Assembly (NCBI RefSeq): GCF_016901225.1
Contig: NZ_JAFEUL010000004.1
Span: forward strand, 62,001-126,000
From: Actibacterium sp. 188UL27-1
Lineage (GTDB): Bacteria > Pseudomonadota > Alphaproteobacteria > Rhodobacterales > Rhodobacteraceae
Reading direction: 5' to 3'
Length of the DNA stretch: 64,000 nucleotides
In this document: piece by piece, positions 1 to 8,884 of the stretch
Layout: each line of letters begins with the position of its first letter
How positions within the stretch are numbered: the first letter of the stretch is position 1
Position numbers and translations under genes: made by a program
The notes under the pieces: generated by a model
Told to the model about the DNA's origin: nothing
Databases searched by the model: none
What the model saw: only the letters and a program-made list of their open reading frames with translations

Positions 1-962
1 GTGAAGGCCGTCAAGATGAGAGTGGTGATTTCACTAAGGGTGCGAGACTTGATGATTGGCAGATCGACAAAGTTATGGCTTTTGTCGGAGCACCTGATGC
101 AGTGCAGGAGTTGTTAGCAAATCGGATAGGCAACAATTTATCCGATAATCCTGCCCTGACCTACTCGACACTAGCGGTGAAGACTTCGCATGATCGTCGC
201 TGGGACGGGTCGGTCTTTACTCAACATGACCGGCGGCGCTTGAATGAGGAAATGCTCACATACCTCAGTTCGTTGGTAGGAGAGTCCGAAGCCGGTCTAT
301 CCGGCATTGACGAACTCACTAATATTTCGGATTTGCTTAATGTCCAAGGTTATCGTTCGGATCGGATCTTGATCGATCCCTCCGTCGTGCGGGGTTTGGG
401 GTATTACACCGGGCCGGTTTACGAGGCTGAGCTGACCTTTGAGATCCAGGACGAGAAGGGGCGGCCCCGGCAGTTTGGCTCGGTCGCGGGCGGGGGGCGC
501 TATGACGATCTGGTCAAGCGGTTCACCGGGCAAGTGGTTCCGGCAACGGGCGTTTCGATTGGGGTGGACCGCTTGTTGGCTGCCCTGCGGGCGAAGGGGC
601 GGCTGTCACAGGAGGCTGCAGGGCCAGTCGTGGTGACGGTCATGGACCGGGATCGGATGGCGGATTACCAGGCCATGGTCGGCGAATTGCGTCAGGCCGG
701 GATCCGAGCTGAGGTTTATCTTGGCAATCCAAAGAACTTCGGTAACCAGTTGAAATATGCCGACAAACGCGGCTCCCCCGTCGCGGTGATCCAAGGCGGG
801 GACGAGGCGGGTCGCGGGGTTGTGCAGCTCAAGGACCTGATCCTGGGCGCCAAGATAGCCGAAAGCGCCAGCCTTGAGGAATGGAAAGCCCAGCCTGCCC
901 AAACGGAAGTGCCGCGGGACCAGTTGGTCGCCCAAGTGCGCGCGATCCTGGACCGCGACTGA
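1..962 (+). CDS. hisS: Histidyl-tRNA synthetase, 3' part (5' end outside window)
   Basis: Charges tRNA-His with histidine in the cytoplasm. The reading frame (codons from base 3) is open to the left edge, so the N-terminal part is missing and an ATG at 75 is not the start. The visible part contains the histidine-binding loop GLGYYTG, the GGGRYDDL element and the class II motif 3 region [11 protein letters not shown]. After these comes an anticodon-binding domain of about 95 residues (from [11 protein letters not shown] onward). The stop TGA shares one base with the start of hisZ (TGATG), which indicates translational coupling. The family is about 420-500 residues and roughly 319 are visible here. 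The identification is very secure. Confidence 0.95.
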   Translation, partial: EGRQDESGDFTKGARLDDWQIDKVMAFVGAPDAVQELLANRIGNNLSDNPALTYSTLAVKTSHDRRWDGSVFTQHDRRRLNEEMLTYLSSLVGESEAGLSGIDELTNISDLLNVQGYRSDRILIDPSVVRGLGYYTGPVYEAELTFEIQDEKGRPRQFGSVAGGGRYDDLVKRFTGQVVPATGVSIGVDRLLAALRAKGRLSQEAAGPVVVTVMDRDRMADYQAMVGELRQAGIRAEVYLGNPKNFGNQLKYADKRGSPVAVIQGGDEAGRGVVQLKDLILGAKIAESASLEEWKAQPAQTEVPRDQLVAQVRAILDRD

Positions 963-2056
963 TGCAAGACAGAACGCGCGTGCGGGCCGAGGCGGAGCGC
1001 CTGACGGCATTGTTCGAGGAGACCGGCGCGGTGCCGTTCCGGACCAGCATTCTGCAGCCTGCCGAAACCCTGCTGGACCTTTATGGTGAGGATATTCGCG
1101 CCCGCGCCTATGTTACTCGCGATCCGTCGGCGGGTGAGATGATGCTGCGCCCGGATTTTACGGCCCCGCTGGTGCAAGCACATCTTGCGGGTCGGGGGGG
1201 CATCACCCGCTATACCTATGTCGGTGAAGTCTTTCGGATGCAGGATGGCGGTGGGTCGGGGCGGCCGATCGAGTACCTGCAGGTCGGGTTGGAACTGTTC
1301 CCGACCGATGATCCGGCGGCGGCGGAGGCGGAGGTTTTTGCCACCATATCGCGCGCGTTGCAGGGTCTGAACCTGCGGGCAGCGATGGGGGATATCGGGC
1401 TGCTGCAAGCGGCAGTGTCGGGGCTGTCCACCAGCCCCGCGCGGCGGGCGGCCTTGTTGCGTCATCTGTGGCGACCCCGCCGGTTTCGGGCCTTGCTTGA
1501 GCGGTTTTCGGGCCGGACGGACACATTAGAACATCGTGTTAAGCTTCTGAAAAAGTTGGAAACTGCTAGCGTATCCGATGTCATGGCAGAAGCGGCACCG
1601 ATGATCGGGATACGGTCAGGGGCAGAGATTGAAAACCGGATCACAGCGCTGAAACAGGATGCCCAGACACCGCCCATTTCGCCCGAGGAAGTCGCCTTGA
1701 TCGATGACCTTTTGGCGATACAGGCGGCGCCCGCAGATGCCTTGGAACGGTTGCGGGATTTGGCTGTGGACATGCCGGCGATTGAGCCTGCCGTGGCCTG
1801 TGTGTCAGCGCGGTTCGCCGCGCTTGACGCGTTGGATATAGATGTCAGCGCGGCCCTGTTCGAGGGCAGTTATGGACGCACCAGCCTGGAGTATTACGAT
1901 GGCTTTGTCTTTGGTTTCTATGCAGAAAATCGGCCTGACCTGTCGCCGGTCGCCACCGGTGGACGCTATGATGCGTTGACCCGCGCGCTGGGGCAGGAGG
2001 TTGCCGCGGTGGGCGGGGTCATCCGTCCGGCGCTGGTGCTGGAGGTGCAGGGATGA
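962..2056 (+). CDS. hisZ: ATP phosphoribosyltransferase regulatory subunit
   Basis: HisZ is a catalytically inactive paralogue of histidyl-tRNA synthetase. It forms a hetero-octamer with short-form HisG and confers histidine feedback control on the first step of histidine synthesis. The 364-residue protein has the class II synthetase fold signatures (PAETLLDLYGED, MMLRPDFTAPLV, EYLQVGLELF, TGGRYDAL) but lacks the synthetase's C-terminal anticodon domain. The frame extends upstream to 881 inside hisS. The ATG at 962 ([14 protein letters not shown]) is preferred because it overlaps the hisS stop by one base and matches the usual HisZ N-terminus. Its own stop overlaps the hisG start in ATGA. Confidence 0.92.
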   Translation: MQDRTRVRAEAERLTALFEETGAVPFRTSILQPAETLLDLYGEDIRARAYVTRDPSAGEMMLRPDFTAPLVQAHLAGRGGITRYTYVGEVFRMQDGGGSGRPIEYLQVGLELFPTDDPAAAEAEVFATISRALQGLNLRAAMGDIGLLQAAVSGLSTSPARRAALLRHLWRPRRFRALLERFSGRTDTLEHRVKLLKKLETASVSDVMAEAAPMIGIRSGAEIENRITALKQDAQTPPISPEEVALIDDLLAIQAAPADALERLRDLAVDMPAIEPAVACVSARFAALDALDIDVSAALFEGSYGRTSLEYYDGFVFGFYAENRPDLSPVATGGRYDALTRALGQEVAAVGGVIRPALVLEVQG

Positions 2057-2748
2057 CGCTGCTGTTGGGCCTGCCGTCGAAGGGGCGGCTGATGGAAAAG
2101 AGCTTTGACTGGTTTGGTAAAGCTGGTCTGCGGTTCGAGCGTGAGGGATCAAACCGTGAATATGCGTTCCAGACCAATGGGTTGCGCGGTGTTCAGCCGG
2201 TGCTGCTATCTGCAGGAGAGATCCCGCGAGAGCTGGCTGCGGGGCGGATCCATCTTGGTGTGACCGGCAGCGATATGGTCCGGGAGCGGATCCCTGACTG
2301 GCCCAGCACTGTGGAGGATGTCACTGGAATGGGCTTTGGCCGCGCTGATCTGGTGCTGGCCGTTCCGGGCTGTTGGATCGATGTGGACTCCCTAGATGAT
2401 CTGGATGCGGTGGCTGCTTCTTTTCGCGCGAAGCATGGGTTTCGACTGAGAATTGCTACGAAATATCATAGGCTTGTGCGCGAGTTCTTACGTGACTTCG
2501 GGGTCGCGAATTACCAGCTGATGGACAGCCAGGGCGCGACCGAAGGTGTGGTCAAGAACGGCACGGCGGAATGCGTGGCGGATATTACTTCGACCGGTGA
2601 AACCTTGCGGGCCAATCATCTGAAGGTCCTGAGTGACGGGTTGATCCATTCCAGCCAGGCGACCTTGTTCCGTTCAAGAACCGCCGACTGGACCACGGCT
2701 AAGTCTGTGCTGGAGGTGCTGGCCGCGCGTCTTGGGCTACCGGTCTGA
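2053..2748 (+). CDS. hisG: ATP phosphoribosyltransferase, short form
   Basis: Catalyses the first committed step of histidine synthesis, from ATP and PRPP to phosphoribosyl-ATP. It is 231 residues long, the size of the short HisG form that lacks the C-terminal ACT-like regulatory domain and depends on HisZ. This fits the gene directly upstream, whose stop it overlaps by four bases (ATGA). The N-terminus LLLGLPSKGRLME, the GVTGSDMVRE segment and the DSQGATEGVVKNGTAECVAD PRPP-binding region are typical. A stem-loop lies seven bases after the stop. Confidence 0.95.
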   Translation: MTLLLGLPSKGRLMEKSFDWFGKAGLRFEREGSNREYAFQTNGLRGVQPVLLSAGEIPRELAAGRIHLGVTGSDMVRERIPDWPSTVEDVTGMGFGRADLVLAVPGCWIDVDSLDDLDAVAASFRAKHGFRLRIATKYHRLVREFLRDFGVANYQLMDSQGATEGVVKNGTAECVADITSTGETLRANHLKVLSDGLIHSSQATLFRSRTADWTTAKSVLEVLAARLGLPV

Positions 2749-2754
2749 TCCGCT

Positions 2755-2778
2755 GCATGGGTGATGCAGAACCCATGC
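2755..2778 (+). terminator. Stem-loop after hisG, possible terminator
   Basis: GCATGGGT and ACCCATGC are a perfect 8-bp inverted repeat with an 8-base loop, starting seven bases after the hisG stop. There is no T-run, so this may be a processing or mRNA-stability hairpin instead of an intrinsic terminator. The next 40 bases repeat the word CCATACA/CCATGCA several times. Confidence 0.4.
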
Positions 2779-2931
2779 AGAAACCATACACATCCCATAC
2801 ATATGCATCGCACGGTCCGTTAAGGCGGTGGTGACAGTGCAGGGCAGGTTTGCTGTTTGCGAAATTGACAGGGGTCACGCCGTCAGCCCACGCTCTGGAT
2901 CGATGTAAAGCGCAGATCCGGGAGCACTGCC

Positions 2932-4137
2932 GTGGCCAAACCTGACATTCTGTTCGAGCCGATGCAGCTTCCATGTGGGGTGGTGTTGAAGAACCGGATC
3001 GCGAAATCCGCGATGTCGGATTCTTTGGGCGACGGGACAGGCCATCCGACGGACACCCAGATCCGGTTGTATGACCGCTGGGCGGAAGGTGGTCTGGCCG
3101 TGGCGATTGTGGGGGAGGTTCAAGGCAGTCCGTATTTTGCCGAGAAGCCTGGAAATCTGGTGTTGAATGGCGATGCCGATCTGGACCGGTTTCGGCAACT
3201 GGCGGAGGCGGGTGCCCGCAACGGCGCCCAGCTTTGGTTGCAACTGGGCCATGCGGGCGCGATGGCTTACCCGCCGATCAGCACGCCAAAGGGACCAAGT
3301 GCGCTTGATATGCCAGGCCTGACCTGTGCCCAGATGACGGCGGAGGACATCGCAGCCTTGCCCGCCATGTTTGCGCGCACCGCCATGTTGGCGCAGGAGG
3401 CCGGGTTCGGCGGTGTGCAGGTTCATGCGGCCCATGGGTTTTTGCTGAGCCAGTTTCTGTCGCCGCTTTTCAACAAACGGACGGACGCTTATGGCGGGTC
3501 GATTGACCGTCGGATGCGGCTGCTGCTGGAGGTGATTGTCGCCATACGTGCTGCCGTCGTGCCGGGTTTTGTGGTCGCCGTGAAACTGAACGCCACGGAT
3601 CAGCTGGATGGCGGATTGGTGGAGGATGACGCGCTTGAGGTTATCCGCGCGCTGGAAGGGACGGGGATTGACCTGCTGGATATCAGCGGCGGGACGTATT
3701 TCCCCGGTGCCACCTCGTCCTCGGACAGTGGCGGTACCGGCCCCTATTTTCTGCGCTTTGCCGAGCGCGCGCGGCCGATCACGACCAAACCGCTGATGGT
3801 GACCGGCGGGTTCAAGACGCGGGATCACGCGATTGCCGCTGTCGCCTCCGGTGTGGTCGATCTGGTTGGCCTGGCCCGTGCCTTTGTCCTGCAGCCTGAT
3901 TTCCCGGTAAAATGGCAGCGGGCGGATATTGCTTTACCCTTCCCGAAATTTACAGATCCGCCGGAAGGTGGCATCACCGCATGGTATACGATGCGCCTAA
4001 CCGAAATTGGGGAGGACCGCGAGCGCCAGGAGATCAGCGACCTGCACCAGACAATTGCGACCTATGAGGCGCGGGACCGTGAGCGGGCCAAAACCTGGGC
4101 CGCGTATTTCAAGATGGGCCTTTGCCCCGTCACCTGA
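2932..4137 (+). CDS. NADH:flavin oxidoreductase, Old Yellow Enzyme family
   Basis: A 401-residue FMN-dependent TIM-barrel ene-reductase that probably reduces activated C=C bonds of unsaturated carbonyl compounds; the substrate is unknown. Supporting motifs are HAAHGFLLSQFLSP (active-site His pair and barrel strand), RTDAYGGSIDRR (family signature) and the FMN-phosphate region VTGGF...GLARAFVLQPDFP. There is no C-terminal iron-sulfur/FAD domain, so it belongs to the short group and not the 2,4-dienoyl-CoA reductase group. The start is GTG at 2932 (VAKPDILFEPM), which matches the usual start of the fold. It stands alone on the plus strand, 183 bases after hisG. Confidence 0.88.
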   Translation: MAKPDILFEPMQLPCGVVLKNRIAKSAMSDSLGDGTGHPTDTQIRLYDRWAEGGLAVAIVGEVQGSPYFAEKPGNLVLNGDADLDRFRQLAEAGARNGAQLWLQLGHAGAMAYPPISTPKGPSALDMPGLTCAQMTAEDIAALPAMFARTAMLAQEAGFGGVQVHAAHGFLLSQFLSPLFNKRTDAYGGSIDRRMRLLLEVIVAIRAAVVPGFVVAVKLNATDQLDGGLVEDDALEVIRALEGTGIDLLDISGGTYFPGATSSSDSGGTGPYFLRFAERARPITTKPLMVTGGFKTRDHAIAAVASGVVDLVGLARAFVLQPDFPVKWQRADIALPFPKFTDPPEGGITAWYTMRLTEIGEDRERQEISDLHQTIATYEARDRERAKTWAAYFKMGLCPVT

Positions 4138-4292
4138 TGTACCGGATCAATGGGGAGACCGGGGCCTGTCATTGATGATGCTCCTGTCTGACCGATAAAG
4201 TCGCGTCAACGGAAGGTCGCGTGCGGAGCTTTGGTGCTGTCCCACTGCGTCTTCCAATCGCGTAAGAGCCGGGTCCAACCGATCTTTGCGGA

Positions 4293-4733
4293 TCACAGGA
4301 CACCGATATCGGCGAGCGCGGCCTGGAGATTGGGGGGCAGAGGCGTTTCGTCTGCTTTTGTTCCGGTCAGGTCGGCGGGCGCGTCGGCGGGTTGCAGGTA
4401 GCGCCAGCCCTGGAACGGGCGTTTGGGGGCAGGTGCCGTGCGGTGGATCTGGGGGTCGAGGACGAGCGCGCAGCACCGGATGCCATCGTCGCGCGTGACC
4501 TCGTCGAGGCGCGTAATGCGTTGGCGGCACAGGATCAGGCCCTTGATGACCCAGTAGATGGACCCGCCATTCAGGAGCGCATCGGATTGCTTAGGCCACA
4601 TGCGGGTGACATGGCGGGGGGCGCCGTCCGGGCCCCTGGCGCGGGGATTGGCCTGCCAATCGACAAGGTCCTGGACGGTTTCGGCGCCGACGCAGAGTTT
4701 GAGCAAGTTGATTTTGTCCACAGATTCCTCCAC
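4293..4733 (-). CDS. DUF1489 family protein
   Basis: A 146-residue protein of a conserved alphaproteobacterial family of unknown function (DUF1489, recognised from memory of the family). Family features visible are the N-terminal segment INLLKLCVGAETVQDL, then RHVTRMWPK and the segment GGSIYWVIKGLI. It has no signal peptide or membrane segment and is probably cytoplasmic. It is divergent from nrdJ with about 80 bases between the starts, so the two may share a control region. The start MEESVDKINLL is one option; initiation a few codons later is possible. No function is claimed. Confidence 0.8.
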   Translation of the reverse strand: MEESVDKINLLKLCVGAETVQDLVDWQANPRARGPDGAPRHVTRMWPKQSDALLNGGSIYWVIKGLILCRQRITRLDEVTRDDGIRCCALVLDPQIHRTAPAPKRPFQGWRYLQPADAPADLTGTKADETPLPPNLQAALADIGVL

Positions 4734-4737
4734 ACCA

Positions 4738-4755
4738 TTGCTATATATCGTAGTG
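4738..4755. promoter_or_regulatory. Candidate NrdR-box-like site upstream of nrdJ
   Basis: The AT-rich, partly palindromic core CTATATATCGTAG lies about 60 bases before the nrdJ start in an otherwise GC-rich intergenic stretch. It resembles the NrdR repressor box (consensus near ACACTATATATAGTGT), expected upstream of ribonucleotide reductase genes. Only one imperfect box is obvious, whereas NrdR normally uses two. This is an inference from pattern and context. Confidence 0.35.
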
Positions 4756-4812
4756 GAATTACGTCTGCCTTCAAGCTATTGTAGTCGCCTGCTAAGAGTA
4801 GAGGAATCACCG

Positions 4813-7077
4813 ATGAGCCGCTTTGCCGCCCCCATTGCCGCGCAGATCTGGGACATGAAGTATCGTTTCAAGGAGGCGGATGGAACGCCCATCGATGGCT
4901 CTGTCGAAGAGACCTGGCGGCGGATTGCGCGGGCCCTGGCGGAGGCCGAGGCGGAGCCGTCGGTCTGGGAAGACAGGTTTTACAGCGCTTTGGAAGATTT
5001 CAAGTTTTTGCCTGCTGGCCGGATCATTGCAGGCGCAGGAACGGCGCGGTCGGTGACGTTGTTCAACTGCTTTGTGATGGGAACCATCCCGGATTCAATG
5101 GGCGGCATCTTTGAGATGCTCAAAGAGGCCGCGCTGACCATGCAGCAGGGTGGCGGCATCGGCTATGATTTCTCGACCATCCGGCCCAAGGGCGCGGATG
5201 TGAAAGGCGTCGCGGCGGATGCGTCGGGTCCGTTATCGTTCATGGATGTGTGGGATGCGATGTGCCGCACGATCATGTCCGCAGGCTCGCGCCGCGGAGC
5301 GATGATGGCCTGCATGCGGTGCGACCACCCCGATATCGAGGATTTCATTGCCGCCAAGTCAGATCCGGCGCGCCTGCGAATGTTCAATGTCAGTGTCTTG
5401 GTCACGGATGCGTTCATGGCGGCGGTCAAGGCGGATGACGCGTGGGATCTGATCTTTGACAGCAAGGTCTATCGCACTGTACGGGCGCGGGATCTGTGGA
5501 ATGGGATCATGCGGGCGACATTTGAGTATGCCGAGCCGGGGGTGATTTTCATCGACCGGATCAATGCGGCCAATAACCTGAATTATTGCGAGGCGATTGC
5601 CGCGACCAATCCCTGCGGAGAGCAACCCTTGCCTCCCTATGGGGCCTGTTTGCTGGGGTCGATCAACCTTGCGCGGCTGGTGCGAGATCCGTTTGGGGAG
5701 GCGGCGGCATTGGACGAGGCGGCGTTGGACGATCTGGTCGCCGTGTCGGTGCGGATGATGGACAATGTCGTGGATGTGTCGCGCTTTCCCCTGCCCGAGC
5801 AGCAAGCCGAAGCACAGGCCAAGCGACGGATCGGGTTGGGTGTGACCGGCTTGGCCGATGCATTGGCCATGGTCGGCGCGCGATACGGTGATGAGGAAGC
5901 GGCGCGTCTGACGTCACGCTGGTTGCGCGCGGTCGCCCGCGCCGCATATCTGGCGTCGGTGCAATTGGCCAAGGAAAAGGGGGCGTTTCCATTGTTTGAG
6001 GCCGCGCCCTATCTGGACAGCGGCACAATGCAGGCGATGGATGCGGATGTGCGCGATGCCGTTGCCGCGGATGGCATTCGGAATGCTTTGCTCACCTCGA
6101 TCGCGCCAACGGGGACGATCAGCCTTTATGCCGGGAATGTCAGTTCCGGGATCGAGCCGGTCTTTGCCCATGCCTATACCCGCAAGGTGTTGCAGAAGGA
6201 TGGCAGCCGGACCGAGGAAGAAGTCGTTGATTACGCCGTGACTCTCTGGCGCGAGATGTTTGGCGACACCCCTTTGCCGGACCATTTCGTGAGCGCCCAG
6301 ACATTGGATCCGGCGGACCATGTGCGGATGCAGGCAGCTGCGCAGGAATGGGTGGATTCGAGTATTTCGAAGACGATCAATTGCCCGGCCGATATCAGCT
6401 TTGATGCGTTCAAGGATGTCTACATGCAGGCCTGGGATCAGGGCTGCAAGGGCTGCACAACCTATCGGCCCAACGCGGTGACCGGATCCGTGCTGAGCGT
6501 CACCGAAAAGACCGAAACTGTGCCCGAGACCGATACGGGGGCCGATGTTGTCTATATTTCCGAGCCATTGGACAGGCCCCAATCCCTAGAGGGGCATACC
6601 TACAAGCTGAAATGGCCCGATAGCGAGCATGCGATTTACATCACCATCAACGATATTGTGATTGGCGGGCACAGGCGGCCGTTTGAGGTTTTCATCAACT
6701 CCAAGAACATGGAGCATTTTGCCTGGACCGTGGCCTTGACACGCATGATCAGCGCCGTTTTCCGGCGGGGCGGCGACGTGAGTTTTGTGGTCGAGGAATT
6801 GAAGGCCGTGTTCGACCCGCGCGGCGGGGCTTGGATGGGGGGAAAATACGTGCCTTCGATCCTTGCGGCTATCGGTGGCGTGATCGAGCGCCATCTGATC
6901 GCGATCGGCTTCATCGAAGGCGAAGGGATGGGCCTGAAAACCGATCCCCAGGCCGAGGTCGTTGCGGTCGGCGAACGCCCCCGTGGACCGGCTTGTCCGA
7001 ATTGCGGTAGCTACGATCTGCGTATGGTTGAAGGATGCATGACCTGCGGGAGCTGTGGCAATTCGAAATGCAGTTGA
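4813..7077 (+). CDS. nrdJ: Adenosylcobalamin-dependent (class II) ribonucleoside-diphosphate reductase
   Basis: Reduces ribonucleotides to deoxyribonucleotides using adenosylcobalamin, independently of oxygen. The 754-residue protein has the barrel motif NPCGEQPLPPYG with the radical-relay Cys and Glu. It also has the substrate-binding segment SIAPTGTISLYAGN and the GCKGCTTYRPN segment. The C-terminal cysteine-rich tail (CPNCGSYDLRMV, CMTCGSCGNSKCS) is a zinc ribbon and redox tail. The frame is open back to 4558 but that part is unlike the family. The ATG at 4813 (MSRFAAPIAAQIWDMKYR) has AGAGGAA at the right distance. The gap to the divergent DUF1489 gene is too short for a cobalamin riboswitch, and none was seen. 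Confidence 0.94.
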   Translation: MSRFAAPIAAQIWDMKYRFKEADGTPIDGSVEETWRRIARALAEAEAEPSVWEDRFYSALEDFKFLPAGRIIAGAGTARSVTLFNCFVMGTIPDSMGGIFEMLKEAALTMQQGGGIGYDFSTIRPKGADVKGVAADASGPLSFMDVWDAMCRTIMSAGSRRGAMMACMRCDHPDIEDFIAAKSDPARLRMFNVSVLVTDAFMAAVKADDAWDLIFDSKVYRTVRARDLWNGIMRATFEYAEPGVIFIDRINAANNLNYCEAIAATNPCGEQPLPPYGACLLGSINLARLVRDPFGEAAALDEAALDDLVAVSVRMMDNVVDVSRFPLPEQQAEAQAKRRIGLGVTGLADALAMVGARYGDEEAARLTSRWLRAVARAAYLASVQLAKEKGAFPLFEAAPYLDSGTMQAMDADVRDAVAADGIRNALLTSIAPTGTISLYAGNVSSGIEPVFAHAYTRKVLQKDGSRTEEEVVDYAVTLWREMFGDTPLPDHFVSAQTLDPADHVRMQAAAQEWVDSSISKTINCPADISFDAFKDVYMQAWDQGCKGCTTYRPNAVTGSVLSVTEKTETVPETDTGADVVYISEPLDRPQSLEGHTYKLKWPDSEHAIYITINDIVIGGHRRPFEVFINSKNMEHFAWTVALTRMISAVFRRGGDVSFVVEELKAVFDPRGGAWMGGKYVPSILAAIGGVIERHLIAIGFIEGEGMGLKTDPQAEVVAVGERPRGPACPNCGSYDLRMVEGCMTCGSCGNSKCS

Positions 7078-7950
7078 GACGAGGAACCGTATAATGTGGT
7101 GAAACGTGTTACCCGACATGACCTTTTGGGTCAGGAAACAGCCGTTGCTTTAGACCTCCATAATCCCTACGAAGCAAAAAATATTTTTGCATCAGAGGAT
7201 TAGCTGTCTCGAAGTAGGTCTGTGATCTCAGAGACATCCGCACCCATCGTGATCTCAAGTCCCTCGCTGAGCCCGTTATGACGTCAAGCGTAGGTTGTCC
7301 CTGGAGCTCCGTCTGCAACGGTTTTAGGAAGAAACAGCGAAGTCTGGTAAACGCTGTTGATTGTGACCGAGAACAGACCCGGTAATTTCGCCGAGATTCA
7401 ATCGGCCTCCAGTTATCAATCGCTGTCTTATTTTCTATTTTCGTTGCCGCCTCGAAGCGGTAGCTGTCGTTGCCTATTGCGAGAATGTGGTAGCGATGCG
7501 TCGATCCGCACATGTTCACAGGCTGTTTGCGTTTCGGCTACGGCTAGGTCTACCAGCTATTGGGAATAGACATGCAAGCTGACACGACGGTTGGCAAAAC
7601 TGGCAGGCACGCTACAGCGATTTTGCTCGAATACGATCAGGCACGTCGGTGATATTCGTTGATGTGTTCAATAAAGCCATCGAAGGTGCCATCGGTTCGT
7701 GCAACCAATGGCGGCGGCTCAAACACGTCGTGGTTGGCTATCGCCTTGAACCGGATTGAATATCGCGCTGCCTGCCTTTGCCAGCAAGATCAACCGCGGT
7801 CTTCGCGTCCATTGTCCTTGGAGCAATGCCGGACAGTTCCCGCCATCGTAGATACCACGACCGTAATCGTCGGGTCTCCCCGTTCTGTCGCCGATGGCTA
7901 TGACCAGATACTGCTCATTTAAAAGATAATGGACAGTTCGTGAGGGATGA
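7078..7950. other. Gene-poor degenerate stretch
   Basis: No convincing intact gene is visible between nrdJ and the IS66 remnant. The longest frames (minus strand 7109-7519 and 7719-8060) have no recognisable motif and unusual residue composition. On the minus strand around 7645-7790 a short frame reads like protein (IRFKAIANHDVFEPPPLVA, then TDGTFDGFIEHINEY). It is bounded by stops and its family is not recognised. Local composition is more AT-rich than the flanking genes. With the two IS remnants that follow, this looks like decayed acquired DNA. Confidence 0.5.
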
Positions 7951-8229
7951 TTGGGCAAGAAGCGGCGTCTTCGGAATCGGTCTGACGAAGAGAAGTGGAG
8001 GATTGGCGCGCAGACGAAGACTTGGCTAGCCGTAGCCGTAGGCGTCACGGACATGCGCAAGCAGTTTGATCATTGCCCGGCAGGCGATTTGAGAGGCAAA
8101 TTTGCTGAGAGGGAGGTGTCAGCTCTGGCCGAAAGCGTTTTGAAAGAGGACCCGCAATCGGAGCATCTGTTTGTATTCCGCGGTCGCGATCAGTCCTGCG
8201 CAATTGTCCATGCTGCTGGAGCGGATTGA
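7951..8229 (+). pseudogene. IS66-family transposition gene remnant (tnpA start fused to tnpB)
   Basis: The frame starts MGKKRRLRNRSDEEKWRIG, which resembles the start of an IS66-type TnpA (SDEEKWRICAQT is the usual form). It then runs directly into WLAVAVGVTDMRKQFDH and SVLKEDPQSEHLFVFRGR, the signature of IS66 TnpB (TDMRKGF ... DPFSGHLFVFRGR). The two proteins are normally separate, so an internal deletion has joined them. After FRGR the frame loses all similarity and stops. A short frame further on (about 8386-8452, ELRVMAEGLIELAKAQAAAV) might be tnpC residue, but this is weak. The element is not functional. Confidence 0.7.
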
Positions 8230-8580
8230 CTGGCGGAAGTCACAGCGCACCTGTCGGCCTTTGAAAGTTGGTAATTTGAAAGCAAATCCGATACTTTAGA
8301 ATTCGCATTTCCTAGGCGCTCGGCGATAAGCCACAGCATGGTCGACGCGCCCATATCCCCGCCATCGATCCTGGTGAGTTACGCGTCATGGCGGAAGGTT
8401 TGATCGAACTGGCCAAGGCGCAAGCCGCTGCCGTCCGAATAGCCGCGTCATGAACAGATGCTGAGCCCGGGCGAGGCGTACAACTCCGGCGTCGCGTTGC
8501 GTGCCATCAGCGATGGGGCCTGCCTTTGTCGCGTGATGCCGGACCGTGGACTTAGGTGGCCTCAGAACCGTGAGACGGAC

Positions 8581-8870
8581 ATGACCAGGAAGACCAGGCG
8601 GCGGTTTGCGCCGCAGGACAAAGAGCAAGCGGTGGCGCGGCTGGCGTGACCTGTGCAAGCCTGTCGGCAGATCTGGGGGTGACCTGTGGTCAATCGAAGA
8701 CCTGGCCCCTTGTGACTTGCTGTCGGCAGGTTCGGCGACGGGGATCGCTCAGAGCAAGTCTGAGGTGGTCGAGCTGGCGACGACAGAGCGGATACCACCG
8801 CCGGAGTCGCGTGATAAGTCCATCCGTGGAAAGGAAAAACTCGGTCAGGACAGGCTTTGTGCAACAATAC
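8581..8870 (+). pseudogene. IS3-family transposase OrfA remnant, frameshifted
   Basis: The ATG at 8581 opens MTRKTRRRFAPQDKEQAVA, the typical IS3-family OrfA start, and hits a stop after 22 codons (ending 8649). Similarity continues in a second frame (LSADLGVTCGQSKTW, the OrfA helix-turn-helix) and then a third frame (SAGSATGIAQSKSEVVELA, the start of the OrfA coiled coil). At least two frameshifts are therefore present. No OrfB (DDE transposase) follows; the next gene is an intact TetR gene on the other strand. This is a decayed partial insertion sequence. Confidence 0.75.
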
Positions 8871-8884
8871 CATCGCATGGTGGG

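Noticed and set aside
4558-4812. Upstream extension of the nrdJ frame
   Set aside because: The added 85 residues are not like class II reductases and overlap the divergent DUF1489 gene. The ATG at 4813 has a ribosome-binding site.
4734-4812. Cobalamin riboswitch before nrdJ
   Set aside because: The gap is only about 80 bases, too short for the element, and no B12-box-like core was seen.
7109-7519. 136-codon minus-strand frame as a gene
   Set aside because: There is no recognisable motif, an odd composition and no ribosome-binding site. It lies in decayed DNA next to insertion-sequence remnants.
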